A stretch of 64,000 nt of DNA from Burkholderiales bacterium. Lineage in GTDB: Bacteria; Pseudomonadota; Gammaproteobacteria; Burkholderiales; Burkholderiaceae_C. The stretch covers positions 248,001 to 312,000 of the forward strand of contig JACPOI010000020.1 of NCBI GenBank assembly GCA_016185015.1. The letters are read 5' to 3'. Both the position numbers and the translations under genes were made by a program. The notes under the pieces are model-generated. The model searched no databases. It had not been told where the DNA came from and saw nothing but the letters and a program-made list of their open reading frames with translations. This document shows positions 36,288 through 45,160 of the stretch, one piece after another; the stretch's first letter is position 1; each line of letters starts with the position of its first letter.

Positions 36288-37550
36288 CTAGGATGACAGT
36301 CCGGTGAAGGCGAAGGCCACCTCGGGCTTGCGGCCGCTGACGATGCGGGCGATCGACTGCCCCGAGCCGCAGGCATGCGTCCAGCCCAGCGTGCCATGGC
36401 CGGTGTTGAGGTAGAGATTGGGCAGGCGGCTGCGGCCGATGATGGGCACGTTCGAGGGCGTGGCCGGGCGCAGCCCGCTCCAGAACTGCGTCTCTCGGGT
36501 GTCGCCCGCACCGGGGAAGAGCTGCTCGAAGCGTTGCACGATGGCCTGGCAGCGCCGCGGGTTGAGCTGGCGCTCGTAGCCGTTGAACTCGGCCGTGCCG
36601 GCGATGCGCAGATGCCCGCCCAGGCGCGAGTACACCAGCTTGTATTCCTCGTCGATCATCGAGACCTCGAAGGCCTGCGTCGCGTCGGCCACCGGCAGCG
36701 TGACCGAATAACCCTTGGCCGGATAGACGGGCAGGCGGATGCCCAGCGGCGCCGTCAGGAAGGGGCTGAAGCAACCCAGAGCCAGCACGTAGGCGTCGGC
36801 CTGCAGGCGTTGGTAACGGCCTTCGGCATCGGTGGCTTCGATGTGGTCGAGTTGGCCCTGCGCCGCACGCAGCGCCGTCACCGTGTGGCTGAACAGGAAA
36901 CGCGCGCCAGCCGCCTCGCAATGCCGCGCCAGTTCGCGCACGAAGCGCTGTGCATTGCCCGACTCGTCCTGCGCGGTGTAGGTGGCACCCACCAGCTGCG
37001 GTTCGATGCTGCGCAGGGCGGGTTCGATCTGCACCGCCTCGCGCGGCGTGAGCACGTGGCGCTCGCAGCCCAGCTCCCGCATCAGCGCGGCCGGTGCCAG
37101 CGCGCTGTCGAAGGTCGCCTGGCTGGTATAGAAGTGCAGGATGCCTTGCAGGCGCTGTTCGTATTCGATGCCGGTGGCCGCGCGCAGGGCCTGCAGCTGG
37201 CCGCGGCTGTAGGTGCCCAGGCGCAGGAGCTGCTCCACATTACGACGGGTGCGCGCCGGCGTGCATTCGCGCAGGAAACGCAGGCCCCAGAGCCACTGGT
37301 GCGGATCGGCGCGCAGGCGAAACAGCAGCGGCGCGTCGTCGCGGCCCAGCCAGCGCAGCAGCTTGAGCGGTGCCTGCGGGTTGGCCCAGGGTTCGGCATG
37401 GCAGACGGAGATCTGCCCGCCATTGGCAAAGCTGGTCTCGGCCGCGGGGTGGGCCTGACGATCGACGACGGTCACCTCGTGGCCGTGCTGCAGCAGGTAA
37501 TAGGCCGAGGTGACGCCCAGCAGGCCGGCGCCGAGCACGATGACGCGCAT
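36288..37550 (-). CDS. dadA: D-amino acid dehydrogenase
   Basis: The 420-aa FAD enzyme oxidises D-amino acids to keto acids, passing electrons to the respiratory chain. It begins MRVIVLGAGLLGVTSAYYL (dinucleotide-binding motif) and has ETSFANGGQISVCHAEPWANP, a DadA hallmark, and GTLGWTHACGSGQSIA near the C-terminus. It is the upstream gene of a pair with ubiD (11-base gap) and is divergent from ubiU across a 246-base regulatory region. Confidence 0.93.
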   Translation of the reverse strand: MRVIVLGAGLLGVTSAYYLLQHGHEVTVVDRQAHPAAETSFANGGQISVCHAEPWANPQAPLKLLRWLGRDDAPLLFRLRADPHQWLWGLRFLRECTPARTRRNVEQLLRLGTYSRGQLQALRAATGIEYEQRLQGILHFYTSQATFDSALAPAALMRELGCERHVLTPREAVQIEPALRSIEPQLVGATYTAQDESGNAQRFVRELARHCEAAGARFLFSHTVTALRAAQGQLDHIEATDAEGRYQRLQADAYVLALGCFSPFLTAPLGIRLPVYPAKGYSVTLPVADATQAFEVSMIDEEYKLVYSRLGGHLRIAGTAEFNGYERQLNPRRCQAIVQRFEQLFPGAGDTRETQFWSGLRPATPSNVPIIGRSRLPNLYLNTGHGTLGWTHACGSGQSIARIVSGRKPEVAFAFTGLSS

Positions 37551-37652
37551 GAGATGAGGGTTCCACGGGGGATGGAGAACACCTGTCGGTCATGGGGGCA
37601 TGCGGGACGACAGGCGAGAACGCATGTTGCCCGCGCCCTGCCATCACCAGGT

Positions 37653-37666
37653 TTGATGCAGGACAA
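37653..37666. promoter_or_regulatory. FNR-like site 1 between dadA and ubiU
   Basis: TTGATGCAGGACAA matches TTGAT-N4-ATCAA in the left half fully and in four of five bases on the right. It is flanked like site 2 (both have TTTGAT-N-CAG-N-ACAAAC), a direct repeat 71 bases apart. Confidence 0.45.
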
Positions 37667-37723
37667 ACAGCGCGGCCGTCGCGACATGACCTCGGTCAAT
37701 CCATCGGAATACCACCGTGCTGT

Positions 37724-37737
37724 TTGATCCAGCACAA
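37724..37737 (+). promoter_or_regulatory. FNR-like site 2 before ubiU
   Basis: TTGATCCAGCACAA resembles FNR/ANR boxes. Its centre is about 41 bases before a start expected from TACCTT at 37760-37765, a fair -10 element, which is the spacing of an FNR-activated class II promoter. Oxygen-independent ubiquinone synthesis would make biological sense of such control. Confidence 0.5.
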
Positions 37738-37796
37738 ACCCGAAGGCAGGCGCTTTGCTTACCTTAGCGGCCATTCCTCTCACGCCACGGTCACGC

Positions 37797-38813
37797 ATGT
37801 CCCCATCGTCCCCACTGCCGGAACTGGTCTGTCCGGCAGGCAGTTTGCCGGCCCTCAAGGCCGCGGTCGACCACGGCGCGGACGCGGTCTACATCGGCCT
37901 GAAGAACGAGACCAATGCACGCAACTTCCCGGGCCTGAATTTCGACGAGACCAGTGCCCGCTCCGGCATCGAGTACGCGCGCCAGCGCGGGCGCAAGGTC
38001 TTCATGGCCATCAACACCTACGCACAGGGCGTGGACATCACACGCTGGACGCGCGGCATCGACCAGGCGGCCGACCTGGGGGTGGACGCCGTCATCCTGG
38101 CCGACATCGGCCTCATGCGTTATGCGGCGCAGCGCCACCCGGGCCTGCGCCTGCACATGTCGGTGCAGAGCTCGGCCACCAACTACGAGGCCGTCAACCT
38201 GGCGCACGAGCTGTTTGGCGTGCAGCGTGCGGTGCTGCCGCGCGTGCTGACGCTGGACCAGGTGCGCCACGTGATCGAGCACACGCCGGTGCAGATCGAA
38301 GTCTTCGGCTTTGGCAGCCTGTGCGTGATGGTCGAGGGGCGCTGCCTGCTGTCCAGCTACGCCACGGGCGAGTCACCCAACACCCACGGCGTGTGTTCGC
38401 CGGCCAAATACGTGCGCTGGGAGGAAGGTGCATCAGCACTGGACGCGCGCCTCAACGGCGTGCTGATCGACCGCTACGCCAAGGATGAGCCGGCGGGTTA
38501 CCCCACGCTGTGCAAGGGGCGCTTCGAAGTGCAGGACGAAACCTATTACGCGCTGGAAGAGCCCACCAGCCTCAACGTCATCACCATGCTGCCGCAGATC
38601 ATGGCCATGGGCGTGTCGGCCATCAAGGTCGAGGGGCGCCAGCGCAGCCCGGCCTATGTGGCGCAGGTCACGCAGGCCCTGCGCGAGGCGCTGGACGCCG
38701 CGGCCCACGACGGCGCCCGCTACAACGTCAAACCCGCCTGGCAGCAGGCCCTGGGCAAGGTGGCCGAGGGGCAGCAGCAGACGCTGGGCGCCTACAACCG
38801 CCCCTGGAGATAG
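37797..38813 (+). CDS. ubiU: Ubiquinone biosynthesis protein UbiU (U32 family)
   Basis: The 338-aa U32-family protein works with UbiV in oxygen-independent hydroxylation steps of ubiquinone synthesis. Four cysteines at 176, 183, 200 and 239 have spacings of 7, 17 and 39, the same as the [4Fe-4S] ligands reported for E. coli UbiU. The family start ELVCPAGSLPALKAAVDHGADAVY-type motif is present. The ATG at 37797 fits. ubiV follows after five bases and ubiT overlaps ubiV, giving an operon. Confidence 0.95.
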   Translation: MSPSSPLPELVCPAGSLPALKAAVDHGADAVYIGLKNETNARNFPGLNFDETSARSGIEYARQRGRKVFMAINTYAQGVDITRWTRGIDQAADLGVDAVILADIGLMRYAAQRHPGLRLHMSVQSSATNYEAVNLAHELFGVQRAVLPRVLTLDQVRHVIEHTPVQIEVFGFGSLCVMVEGRCLLSSYATGESPNTHGVCSPAKYVRWEEGASALDARLNGVLIDRYAKDEPAGYPTLCKGRFEVQDETYYALEEPTSLNVITMLPQIMAMGVSAIKVEGRQRSPAYVAQVTQALREALDAAAHDGARYNVKPAWQQALGKVAEGQQQTLGAYNRPWR

Positions 38814-38818
38814 GTCGT

Positions 38819-39763
38819 ATGAGTGCCACCCCTGTGAACCGGCTGCAGCTCGCGCTCGGCCCCGTCCTGTTCTTCTGGTCGCGTGACGACATCTTCCGCT
38901 TCTATGCGGAAGCGATGCAGTGGCCGGTGGACACCATCTATCTGGGCGAGGTGGTCTGCGCACGGCGCCAGCAGGTGCGCACCGCGGACTGGATCGCGCT
39001 GGGTCACGACCTGGCCGATGCGGGCAAGGAGGTGGTGCTGTCCTGCCAGGCCCTGCTGGAGAGCGAGACCGACCTGCGCCGTCTGCGTCGCCTGGTGGAG
39101 AACGGCCGCCTGCGCGTGGAAGCCAACGACCTGGGCGCGGCCCGGCTGGCGCGCCAGCACGGCCTGCCCTTCGTGGCTGGCACCCACATGAACATCTACA
39201 ACGCCGCCACGCTGGCGTTGATGGAGGAATTGGGCGCCAGCCGCTGGCTGCCACCGGTGGAGATGGGGCAGGCGCTGCTGGGCGAGTTGATGCAGTCGCT
39301 GCGCCAGCGCGGCAGCGCGCTGCAGACCGAGGTCTTTGCCTGGGGCAAGCTGCCGCTGGCCTTCTCGGCACGCTGCTTCACCGCACGCCACTACAACCTG
39401 AACAAGGACGACTGCCAGTTCCGCTGCCTCGATCACCCGGACGGCCTGACGCTGGCCACGCGCGACGCGCAGGACTTCCTGAGCATCAACGGCATCCAGA
39501 CGATGTCGGCAGGCTGCACGGCGCTGCTGCCGCATCTGGCGCAGATGCAGGCCATGGGCGTGCACAGCGTGCGCATCAGCCCGCAGTGGCAGCACACGGC
39601 CGAGGTGGTACAGCTGTTCCACCGCGCGCTGGGTGGTGAGGCGCCGGCGGAGGATGTGTGGCCGCAACTGGCCGCGTACGCGCCCGGCCCGCTGGTGGAT
39701 GGCTACTGGCGCGGTGAAGCCGGCATGGCTCAACTGAAAGAGGTGGCGCATGCAGGTACCTGA
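38819..39763 (+). CDS. ubiV: Ubiquinone biosynthesis protein UbiV (U32 family)
   Basis: A 314-aa partner of UbiU. Cysteines at 47, 186, 199 and 203 reproduce the iron-sulfur pattern of UbiV, with the last three spaced 13 and 4 residues as in E. coli. GPVLFFWSRDDIFRFY opens the family domain. It is co-transcribed with ubiU (five-base gap) and overlaps ubiT by 14 bases. The two proteins are thought to form a heterodimer that hydroxylates ubiquinone precursors without O2. Confidence 0.95.
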   Translation: MSATPVNRLQLALGPVLFFWSRDDIFRFYAEAMQWPVDTIYLGEVVCARRQQVRTADWIALGHDLADAGKEVVLSCQALLESETDLRRLRRLVENGRLRVEANDLGAARLARQHGLPFVAGTHMNIYNAATLALMEELGASRWLPPVEMGQALLGELMQSLRQRGSALQTEVFAWGKLPLAFSARCFTARHYNLNKDDCQFRCLDHPDGLTLATRDAQDFLSINGIQTMSAGCTALLPHLAQMQAMGVHSVRISPQWQHTAEVVQLFHRALGGEAPAEDVWPQLAAYAPGPLVDGYWRGEAGMAQLKEVAHAGT

Positions 39764-40181
39764 CATCGTTGTTCCCGCACCGCTGGCGCGCCTCGTGAGC
39801 CGTCTGCCGGTGGCGCCGCCGTCCTGGGCCCTGGCCCAGGTGCTCAATCAGATGCGACGCCGCGGTGTCCTGCCCGCGGACATGAGCCTGCTGGCCGGCC
39901 GCCGCTACGAGATCGAAGTGCGGGACCTGGGCCTGCGCCTGCGCTTCACCGCCAGTGCGCGCGGCTTCCGTGCCGCCGCGGCCGGCGTGCCCGACCTGCG
40001 CTTGTCGGCCACGCTGGCCGACTTCGCGCGCATGATGCTGCGCGAGGAAGACCCGGACACCCTCTTCTTTCACCGCCGTCTCGTGATCGAGGGCGACACC
40101 GAGCTGGGTCTGGTGGTGAAGAACCTGCTCGACAGCGTGGACTGGAGCCGCACACCGCTGGCGCGCTGGATGACGCCCTAG
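39750..40181 (+). CDS. ubiT: Ubiquinone biosynthesis accessory factor UbiT (SCP2 domain)
   Basis: A 143-aa SCP2-type lipid-binding protein with PSWALAQVLNQMRRRGVL, DLRLSATLADFARMML and LFFHRRLVIEGDTELGLVVKN. UbiT is thought to bind hydrophobic ubiquinone intermediates for UbiU/UbiV, as UbiJ does in the oxygen-dependent pathway. It overlaps ubiV by 14 bases and converges on cutA. Confidence 0.93.
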   Translation: MQVPDIVVPAPLARLVSRLPVAPPSWALAQVLNQMRRRGVLPADMSLLAGRRYEIEVRDLGLRLRFTASARGFRAAAAGVPDLRLSATLADFARMMLREEDPDTLFFHRRLVIEGDTELGLVVKNLLDSVDWSRTPLARWMTP

Positions 40182-40188
40182 GCCAGGC

Positions 40189-40515
40189 TCAGGCCGTGTT
40201 CGCGTCCACCCAGGCCAGGTAAGCCGCGCTGCCCGCCGCAATGGGCAGCAACACGATCTCCGGCGTTTCGTAGGGGTGGCGTTCGCGGATGAAGGTTTCG
40301 AGCGCCGCGTAGAGCGCGCTGCGTGTCTTGATGGCCAGCAGCCATTCGGCTTCGTCGTGCGCGCGTTCCTGCCAGACGTAGAAACTGCGGATGGCCAGCA
40401 CCTGCACGCAGGCGCCCAGGCGGGCCTGCACGATGGCGCGGGCCAGCTCGGCCGCCTGGGCCTCGCTGGGCAGCGCGGTCTGCACGATGCAGTGGGTGGA
40501 TGCTTCGGTACTCAT
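40189..40515 (-). CDS. cutA: Divalent cation tolerance protein CutA
   Basis: A 108-aa trimeric ferredoxin-like protein with the family blocks CIVQTALPSEAQAAELAR, GACVQVLAIRSFYVWQ and RHPYETPEIVLLPI. CutA has been linked to copper tolerance in E. coli, but its role is unclear. The ATG at 40515 gives the usual length; the longer open frame upstream is antisense to the next gene. Confidence 0.93.
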   Translation of the reverse strand: MSTEASTHCIVQTALPSEAQAAELARAIVQARLGACVQVLAIRSFYVWQERAHDEAEWLLAIKTRSALYAALETFIRERHPYETPEIVLLPIAAGSAAYLAWVDANTA

Positions 40516-40563
40516 GGGGGCTCCTTGGCTTGCGGCGATACTACGCCGATCCCCTTTGTCCGT

Positions 40564-41616
40564 ATGCGCTTCACTTCCCCCGCACGTATTGCGGCCACGC
40601 TGTTGCTGGCCCTGCTCGCCGCCCTGTTCTGCGTCTGGCTCAAGATCCCCTTGCCCTGGATGATCGGCCCCTTGCTGGCCACGGCCACGGCTTCGATGCT
40701 GCGCGCGCGCACCGAAAGCTGGGCGCCGCTGCGCAATGCCGGGCAGTGCACCATCGGCATCGCGCTGGGCCTGTATTTCACGCCCCAGGTCACGGCCCTG
40801 GTGGCCAGCCTGTGGTGGGCGATTGCCCTGGGCATTGTGTGGGCGCTCGTGCTGGGCTGGCTGTTCGGCCTGTGGCTGCAGCACATGAATGCGCATCGAT
40901 TGCCTGGCCTGAACCGGGCCACCACCTGGTTTGCCGGCGCCATCGGCGGCGCGCCCGAGATGACGCTGTTGGCCGAGCGCGCCCAGGGTCGCACCGAGCT
41001 GGTGGCCGCGGCCCACAGCCTGCGGCTGCTGATCGTGACGCTGGCGATCCCGTTCGCCATGCAGCTCGGTGGCCTGCACGGGCTGGATCTGCTGCCGGCC
41101 AGTGCCCGGGTGGTGAACTGGGGCGGCCTGCTGCTGCTCTTCGTGCTGGCCGGCGCCGGGGCCTGGGTGCTGGAGCGGCTGGACCGCGCCAACCCCTGGT
41201 TCCTCGGGGCCTTGCTGGTCGCCATGGGCCTGACCATGTTCGATATCCAGCTCTCGGCCCTGCCCACCTGGCTGAGCAACGCGGCGCAGCTCGTCATCGG
41301 CGTCAGCCTGGGGGTGCGCTTCACGCCGGCCTTTGTGCACACGGCACCGCGCTGGCTGGCGTCGGTGGCCGTGGGCACGCTGGGGCTGCTGGGGCTGTGC
41401 GCCGGGCTGGCCGTCGTGATGGCCTGGCTGACGGGGCTGCACCCGGCCACCATGGTGCTGGCCACGGCACCCGGCGGCATTGCCGAGATGTCGATCACCG
41501 CCAAGGTGCTGCAGCTCGGCGCGCCGGTGGTCACCGCCTTCCAGGTCTGCCGCCTGATCGCGGTCCTGCTGCTGATCGAGCCGCTGTACCGCCGGAGCCT
41601 GCGCCGCCCTTCCTAG
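40564..41616 (+). CDS. AbrB family membrane protein
   Basis: A 350-aa integral membrane protein with about ten hydrophobic segments in two similar halves, each with the LPWMIGPLLATA or ANPWFLGALLVAMG-type turn and GGAPEMTLLAERA or APGGIAEMSITAK motifs. This is the AbrB family (COG3180), sometimes labelled ammonia monooxygenase; real function unknown, probably transport. It is divergent from cutA by 48 bases. Its stop codon lies within a palindrome shared with the convergent gene. Confidence 0.85.
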   Translation: MRFTSPARIAATLLLALLAALFCVWLKIPLPWMIGPLLATATASMLRARTESWAPLRNAGQCTIGIALGLYFTPQVTALVASLWWAIALGIVWALVLGWLFGLWLQHMNAHRLPGLNRATTWFAGAIGGAPEMTLLAERAQGRTELVAAAHSLRLLIVTLAIPFAMQLGGLHGLDLLPASARVVNWGGLLLLFVLAGAGAWVLERLDRANPWFLGALLVAMGLTMFDIQLSALPTWLSNAAQLVIGVSLGVRFTPAFVHTAPRWLASVAVGTLGLLGLCAGLAVVMAWLTGLHPATMVLATAPGGIAEMSITAKVLQLGAPVVTAFQVCRLIAVLLLIEPLYRRSLRRPS

Positions 41617-41633
41617 GGCCTGTCAGGCCCTAG
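41613..41633. terminator. Palindrome spanning two convergent stop codons
   Basis: CTAGGGCCT and AGGCCCTAG form a perfect 9-bp stem with a three-base loop. The left arm holds the stop of the AbrB-family gene and the right arm that of the binding-protein gene. It is probably a compact bidirectional terminator, although T runs are missing. Confidence 0.55.
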
Positions 41634-42784
41634 TGCCGGAAGCGGTTGTCGCGGGTGTACATGACCAGGTCCACCAGCTTGAGGCCCGCGTGGTCACCAG
41701 GCTGGTAGCCGGCGCGCAGGCCGTTGAGGTCGAACGCTCCGGCCTTGTAGATGCCCTGGATGAAGCTCTCGCGTGTGGGCTGCGGGCCGGCCTGGCGCAG
41801 GGCGGCCACCAGGGCCTTGGTCGTCATATAACCCTCCAGGCTGCCGTAGGAGAAGTCCACGCCGGGTTTGTGGCGCTTGAAGGCATCCTGGTACTCGCGG
41901 GTGAGATCGGTCTTGCGCTCCCAGGGGCTGGGCAGCACCTGCGCGAACAGCATGCCGTGCGCCAGCTCGCCCAGGTGGCGGGCCAGCTGGGTGGAGCCGG
42001 AGTTGACGGCCATGAAGGGCGTGGGGCTGCCCTTGGCGCGTGTCTGCCGGATCAGTTTTTCGTAGAGCCCGGCGCTGCCGTGGTTGACCACGCCCTGCAG
42101 ATTGGCCGTGGCGATGCGGCCGGCCATGGTGGCGAGCTGCTCGTCCGTGACGTCGGACTTGAAGGGCAGGTCCAGCGCCAGCTCCAGGCCCAGCTCCTGG
42201 CACAGGCGTTTGAAATTCTCCAGGTGCTGCAGGCCCACTTCAGAGTCCGCACGGAAGAAGGCCACGCGCTTGCCGCCGGTGGCGCGGATGTACTCCAGCA
42301 GCACGCGGAACTCGTCGCGGTGCTCGGCGCGCACCGGAAACACCAGCGGCTGGTGCGGCCGGCGCAGGGTGGGCGAGCCGGCCATGGGGCCGAACAGGGG
42401 GACTTTCAGTTCGTTGGCCACCGTCATCACCGCGTTGGAGGGGCCGCCTTCGATAGAACCGAACAGGATGAAGACCTTGTCTTCCTCGATCAGCTTGCGG
42501 GCATTGGCCTCGGCCTGGCTGGTCTTGTTGTCGTCGTCCAGGGTCTTGAGCACGATCTGGCGGCCGTTGACCCCGCCCTTGGCGTTGACGTCCTGCAGGT
42601 AGGTGTGGATGCCGTCCATCACCGCCATGCCGTACTCGTTCTTGCCACCCTGCTGGGTGATGCTCTGGCCGATCAGGATCTGTTTCGGGGTGACGCCCTG
42701 GGCCCGCACCGTGCCGGCTGCGGCCAGCATCAGGACGGTCCAGCACATCCAGTGGCGCAGGTGGAAAACGGCGGGCGACAGCAT
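41630..42784 (-). CDS. ABC transporter substrate-binding protein (amino-acid/amide type)
   Basis: A 384-aa periplasmic receptor of the LivJ-like type I fold, with a signal peptide ending near GTVRAQG, then KQILIGQSITQQGGKNEYG, INAKGGVNGRQI-type VNAKGGVNGRQIVLKTLDDD and GRIATANLQGVVNHGS. It should bind an amino acid, amide or aromatic acid for an ABC importer, but no permease or ATPase is adjacent. The start at 42784 (MLSPAVF) gives a normal signal peptide; a Met ten codons upstream is possible. Confidence 0.88.
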   Translation of the reverse strand: MLSPAVFHLRHWMCWTVLMLAAAGTVRAQGVTPKQILIGQSITQQGGKNEYGMAVMDGIHTYLQDVNAKGGVNGRQIVLKTLDDDNKTSQAEANARKLIEEDKVFILFGSIEGGPSNAVMTVANELKVPLFGPMAGSPTLRRPHQPLVFPVRAEHRDEFRVLLEYIRATGGKRVAFFRADSEVGLQHLENFKRLCQELGLELALDLPFKSDVTDEQLATMAGRIATANLQGVVNHGSAGLYEKLIRQTRAKGSPTPFMAVNSGSTQLARHLGELAHGMLFAQVLPSPWERKTDLTREYQDAFKRHKPGVDFSYGSLEGYMTTKALVAALRQAGPQPTRESFIQGIYKAGAFDLNGLRAGYQPGDHAGLKLVDLVMYTRDNRFRH

Positions 42785-42928
42785 GGGAAAACCTCGATAG
42801 GGGTAAAACCACAAGGTTAATAGGGTAACCCCGATTTCGCCTGTGAGCTATGTCACAGGACGGCGGCCCTGGATTTGTTTTATGCCGCAGCAGTGGACTA
42901 AGTCACACCGGGTGGGCGGCTCAGCTGC

Positions 42929-43219
42929 TCAGTGCAGGTGCAGCGGGAGGGTCGCCAGCTCGGCGTACTGGGCCAGCGTGTCTTCCACCTCTTCCTGGGT
43001 GGGGGTGCTGCGCTGCCATTCGGCCAGGCGTTGCTGGAACAGCTCGGCCCAGGAGCCGTCCAGGTAGATCTCCTTGCCGGCACGCTTGTCCACGATCTCG
43101 AAGCCATGACGCAGCAGGGCCGGCGGGGTGGCTTCGCCCTCGGGTGTGGCAGGCGTTGGCTCCACCGTGGCCAGCGTGTGGGTCACGATGTAGTCGTCGG
43201 AGTCGTAAAGCGTGTGCAT
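42929..43219 (-). CDS. DUF3567 family protein
   Basis: A 96-aa acidic protein with the family features YDSDDYIVTHTL at the start, GFEIVDKRAGKEIYLDG in the middle and a final LPLHLH. DUF3567 is restricted to betaproteobacteria and has no known role. It lies between the binding-protein gene and the DUF3108 gene, read on the same strand. Confidence 0.82.
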   Translation of the reverse strand: MHTLYDSDDYIVTHTLATVEPTPATPEGEATPPALLRHGFEIVDKRAGKEIYLDGSWAELFQQRLAEWQRSTPTQEEVEDTLAQYAELATLPLHLH

Positions 43220-43292
43220 GTTGTCTCAGGAGGCCAAAAGGGCCTGCTGGGTACTTGGCACTGCTGCCACCGATTTCAAGAGGCCGGGCGGC

Positions 43293-44315
43293 TCAGGGCG
43301 GCCCGCTGCCGCGCCACTGCTGGTCGATGAAGTCGCCGTTCTCCTGTGACAGGCGGATGCGCGCAGGCAACCAGCCCAGCGCCGGTGCCAGCCAGATCTC
43401 GGCACGCGGTTCATCGGCGCGGGTCGGCGCCCGCGATAGCTTGAGCGCGCGCAGCTCGCCGCCGGGCAGGCTGAGTGTTTCCTCGTCCTCGACCACGACA
43501 CTCCAGCTCTCCGGGCCGTAGACGCCCACCGCCGGCAGCGTGATGGCCGTGCCGCGCGGGTAGCGCTGCGGTGTCGTGCTGATCAGGCTGCCCAGCTGCA
43601 CGAAGACGCTGAGCTGGTCCTGAGCGTCTTGCGGCAGGGCCACGGGTGGCGCGCCTTCGCTGAAACGGATCTGTCCTTGCGTCTGGTCGAACTCCGCCAC
43701 GCGGTCCTGGCGCACCCGGTCGACGAAGCGCTGCGGCTGCAGGCCGGCGGGCGTGATGCGGCCCCGGCTGTGCTGCACGCGCGAGCCCAGCAGGAAGGCG
43801 CCCACCTCCATGCGCGCCTCGTAGTTCTGGCCGTCGTGCGCCCACAGCAGTTCCCCGCTGGCCTGGTAGGACAGGCTGCTGAGCTCGCCGCGCAGTGCGT
43901 ACTTCAGGCGCAGCGAACCGGGGATGAAGGCCTGCACCTCCAGCGGGGGCGGTGTTGCCGGTGCCGATGCAGCGGCAAGGGGCGCAAGGGCTGCTGCTGC
44001 CTCCTGCGCGGGCGCTGGCTCGTCGGGGGGCGGGGCGGGCGGTGCCATCGGTGTTTCCGGCGTGGCGGCCGGCTGTTCCGGCACGGCCACGGGGCGCGGC
44101 CGGCGGGTGGGAGTAGCACGGGGCCTCGGCGCCGGGGTCGCCGTGACCGGCTCGGGCGGGGCGTCGTAGATGAGCGGGCGCAGGATGATCGTCTGGGCCT
44201 CGGGCGCAGGCCGCGGGTTCACGATCAGCAGCACCAGCAGGTGGATGAGCAGCGCCAGCAGGCCGGGCAGCAGCAGCCGGCGCCGACGGGCCGCGGTATC
44301 GTCGGCGCTCACCAT
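43293..44315 (-). CDS. DUF3108 domain protein, membrane-anchored
   Basis: A 340-aa protein with one N-terminal membrane helix (LLALLIHLLVLLIVNP), a long Pro/Ala-rich spacer of about 90 residues, and a C-terminal periplasmic DUF3108 domain with SLRLKYALRGELSSL and YGPESWSVVVEDEETL. The arrangement resembles TonB-like periplasm-spanning proteins, but the C-terminus is not a TonB domain. Function unknown. Its ATG lies two bases after the IclR gene stop, so they are probably co-transcribed. Confidence 0.8.
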   Translation of the reverse strand: MVSADDTAARRRRLLLPGLLALLIHLLVLLIVNPRPAPEAQTIILRPLIYDAPPEPVTATPAPRPRATPTRRPRPVAVPEQPAATPETPMAPPAPPPDEPAPAQEAAAALAPLAAASAPATPPPLEVQAFIPGSLRLKYALRGELSSLSYQASGELLWAHDGQNYEARMEVGAFLLGSRVQHSRGRITPAGLQPQRFVDRVRQDRVAEFDQTQGQIRFSEGAPPVALPQDAQDQLSVFVQLGSLISTTPQRYPRGTAITLPAVGVYGPESWSVVVEDEETLSLPGGELRALKLSRAPTRADEPRAEIWLAPALGWLPARIRLSQENGDFIDQQWRGSGPP

Positions 44316-44317
44316 GC

Positions 44318-45097
44318 TCAGCGGGTATGACCCAGTTCGTGCGAGAGCTGACGCGCGGCCTGGCCCAGGGCCGTGGCGACCGCGCCGTTCCACGCGGTAT
44401 CGACCGTGGCCACCGAGCCCATGGCCACGATGCCCAGCACCATGTGGCCGTCGAAGTCGAACACCGGGGCGCAAAAGCCCGCGATGCCCGGCAGCAGCGT
44501 GTCCACCACGCGGGCCATGCCGTGCGTGCGCACCTCCTTGAGCAAGGTGCCGAGCTCGGCCTGGGTGCGTGGCAGGTCGGTGCGGCCCAGCTGCCGGTTG
44601 CGTGCCAGCTCGGCGCGCAGCAGCGGCGCGATGGCCTCGCGCGAGACGTGCGCCGCAAAACAGCGCCCGGTGGCCGAAGACAGCAGGGGCATCACGTCGC
44701 CCAGGCGAAGGTTCACCGTGACCGACTGCGGCGACTCCTCCCAGTGCACGATGGTCGGGCCATGGTTGCCCCAGACCGCAAGGGCCAGCGTGTGGCCGAT
44801 GTGCTGCATCAGCGCTGGCATGCGTTCACGTGCCAGTTTCACGGCATCCAGCCGCGTGATGGCGGCCAGGCCCATGCGCAGCGCGGCCGGGCCAAGGTCA
44901 TAGCGCGCGCTGGCCGTGTCCTGGCTGACCAGGCCCAGGCGCTGGAAGCTCACCAGGTAACGGTGCGCCTTGGCCGCGCTCATGCCGGCGGCAGCGGCCA
45001 GGTCGCGCAGCATCAGCGGGCCCTGTGCGCGCGCCAGCGCGTCGACCAGGGCAAAGCCCACCTCGACCGACTGGATGCCTGCGCGCGTCTTGTCCAT
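44318..45097 (-). CDS. IclR family transcriptional regulator
   Basis: A 259-aa regulator with an N-terminal winged helix (LMLRDLAAAAGMSAAKAHRYLVS, near residues 30-52) and the IclR effector domain with LPLLSSATGRCFAAH-type residues and VFDFDGHMVLGIVAMG. It is divergent from the fumarylacetoacetase-like gene with 63 bases between starts and an inverted repeat in that gap, so it very likely controls that gene, probably in response to an aromatic or keto acid. Confidence 0.9.
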   Translation of the reverse strand: MDKTRAGIQSVEVGFALVDALARAQGPLMLRDLAAAAGMSAAKAHRYLVSFQRLGLVSQDTASARYDLGPAALRMGLAAITRLDAVKLARERMPALMQHIGHTLALAVWGNHGPTIVHWEESPQSVTVNLRLGDVMPLLSSATGRCFAAHVSREAIAPLLRAELARNRQLGRTDLPRTQAELGTLLKEVRTHGMARVVDTLLPGIAGFCAPVFDFDGHMVLGIVAMGSVATVDTAWNGAVATALGQAARQLSHELGHTR

Positions 45098-45110
45098 GAT
45101 GTAATTGGCG

Positions 45111-45129
45111 GGAAACCTGTTCCGACAGG
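45111..45129. promoter_or_regulatory. Candidate IclR operator
   Basis: CCTGT-TCCG-ACAGG (45116-45129) is a perfect 5-bp inverted repeat overlapping GGAA-N5-TTCC (45111-45123), in the 63-base gap between the IclR gene and the divergent hydrolase gene. IclR-type operators are often such imperfect dyads. Confidence 0.4.
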
Positions 45130-45160
45130 CCTTAACGATACGTCATTCGAGAAACCATCG

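Noticed and set aside
34777-36921. Longer 714-aa version of UbiD
   Set aside because: The extra N-terminal part overlaps dadA and has antisense-like composition; the family start is the ATG at 36276.
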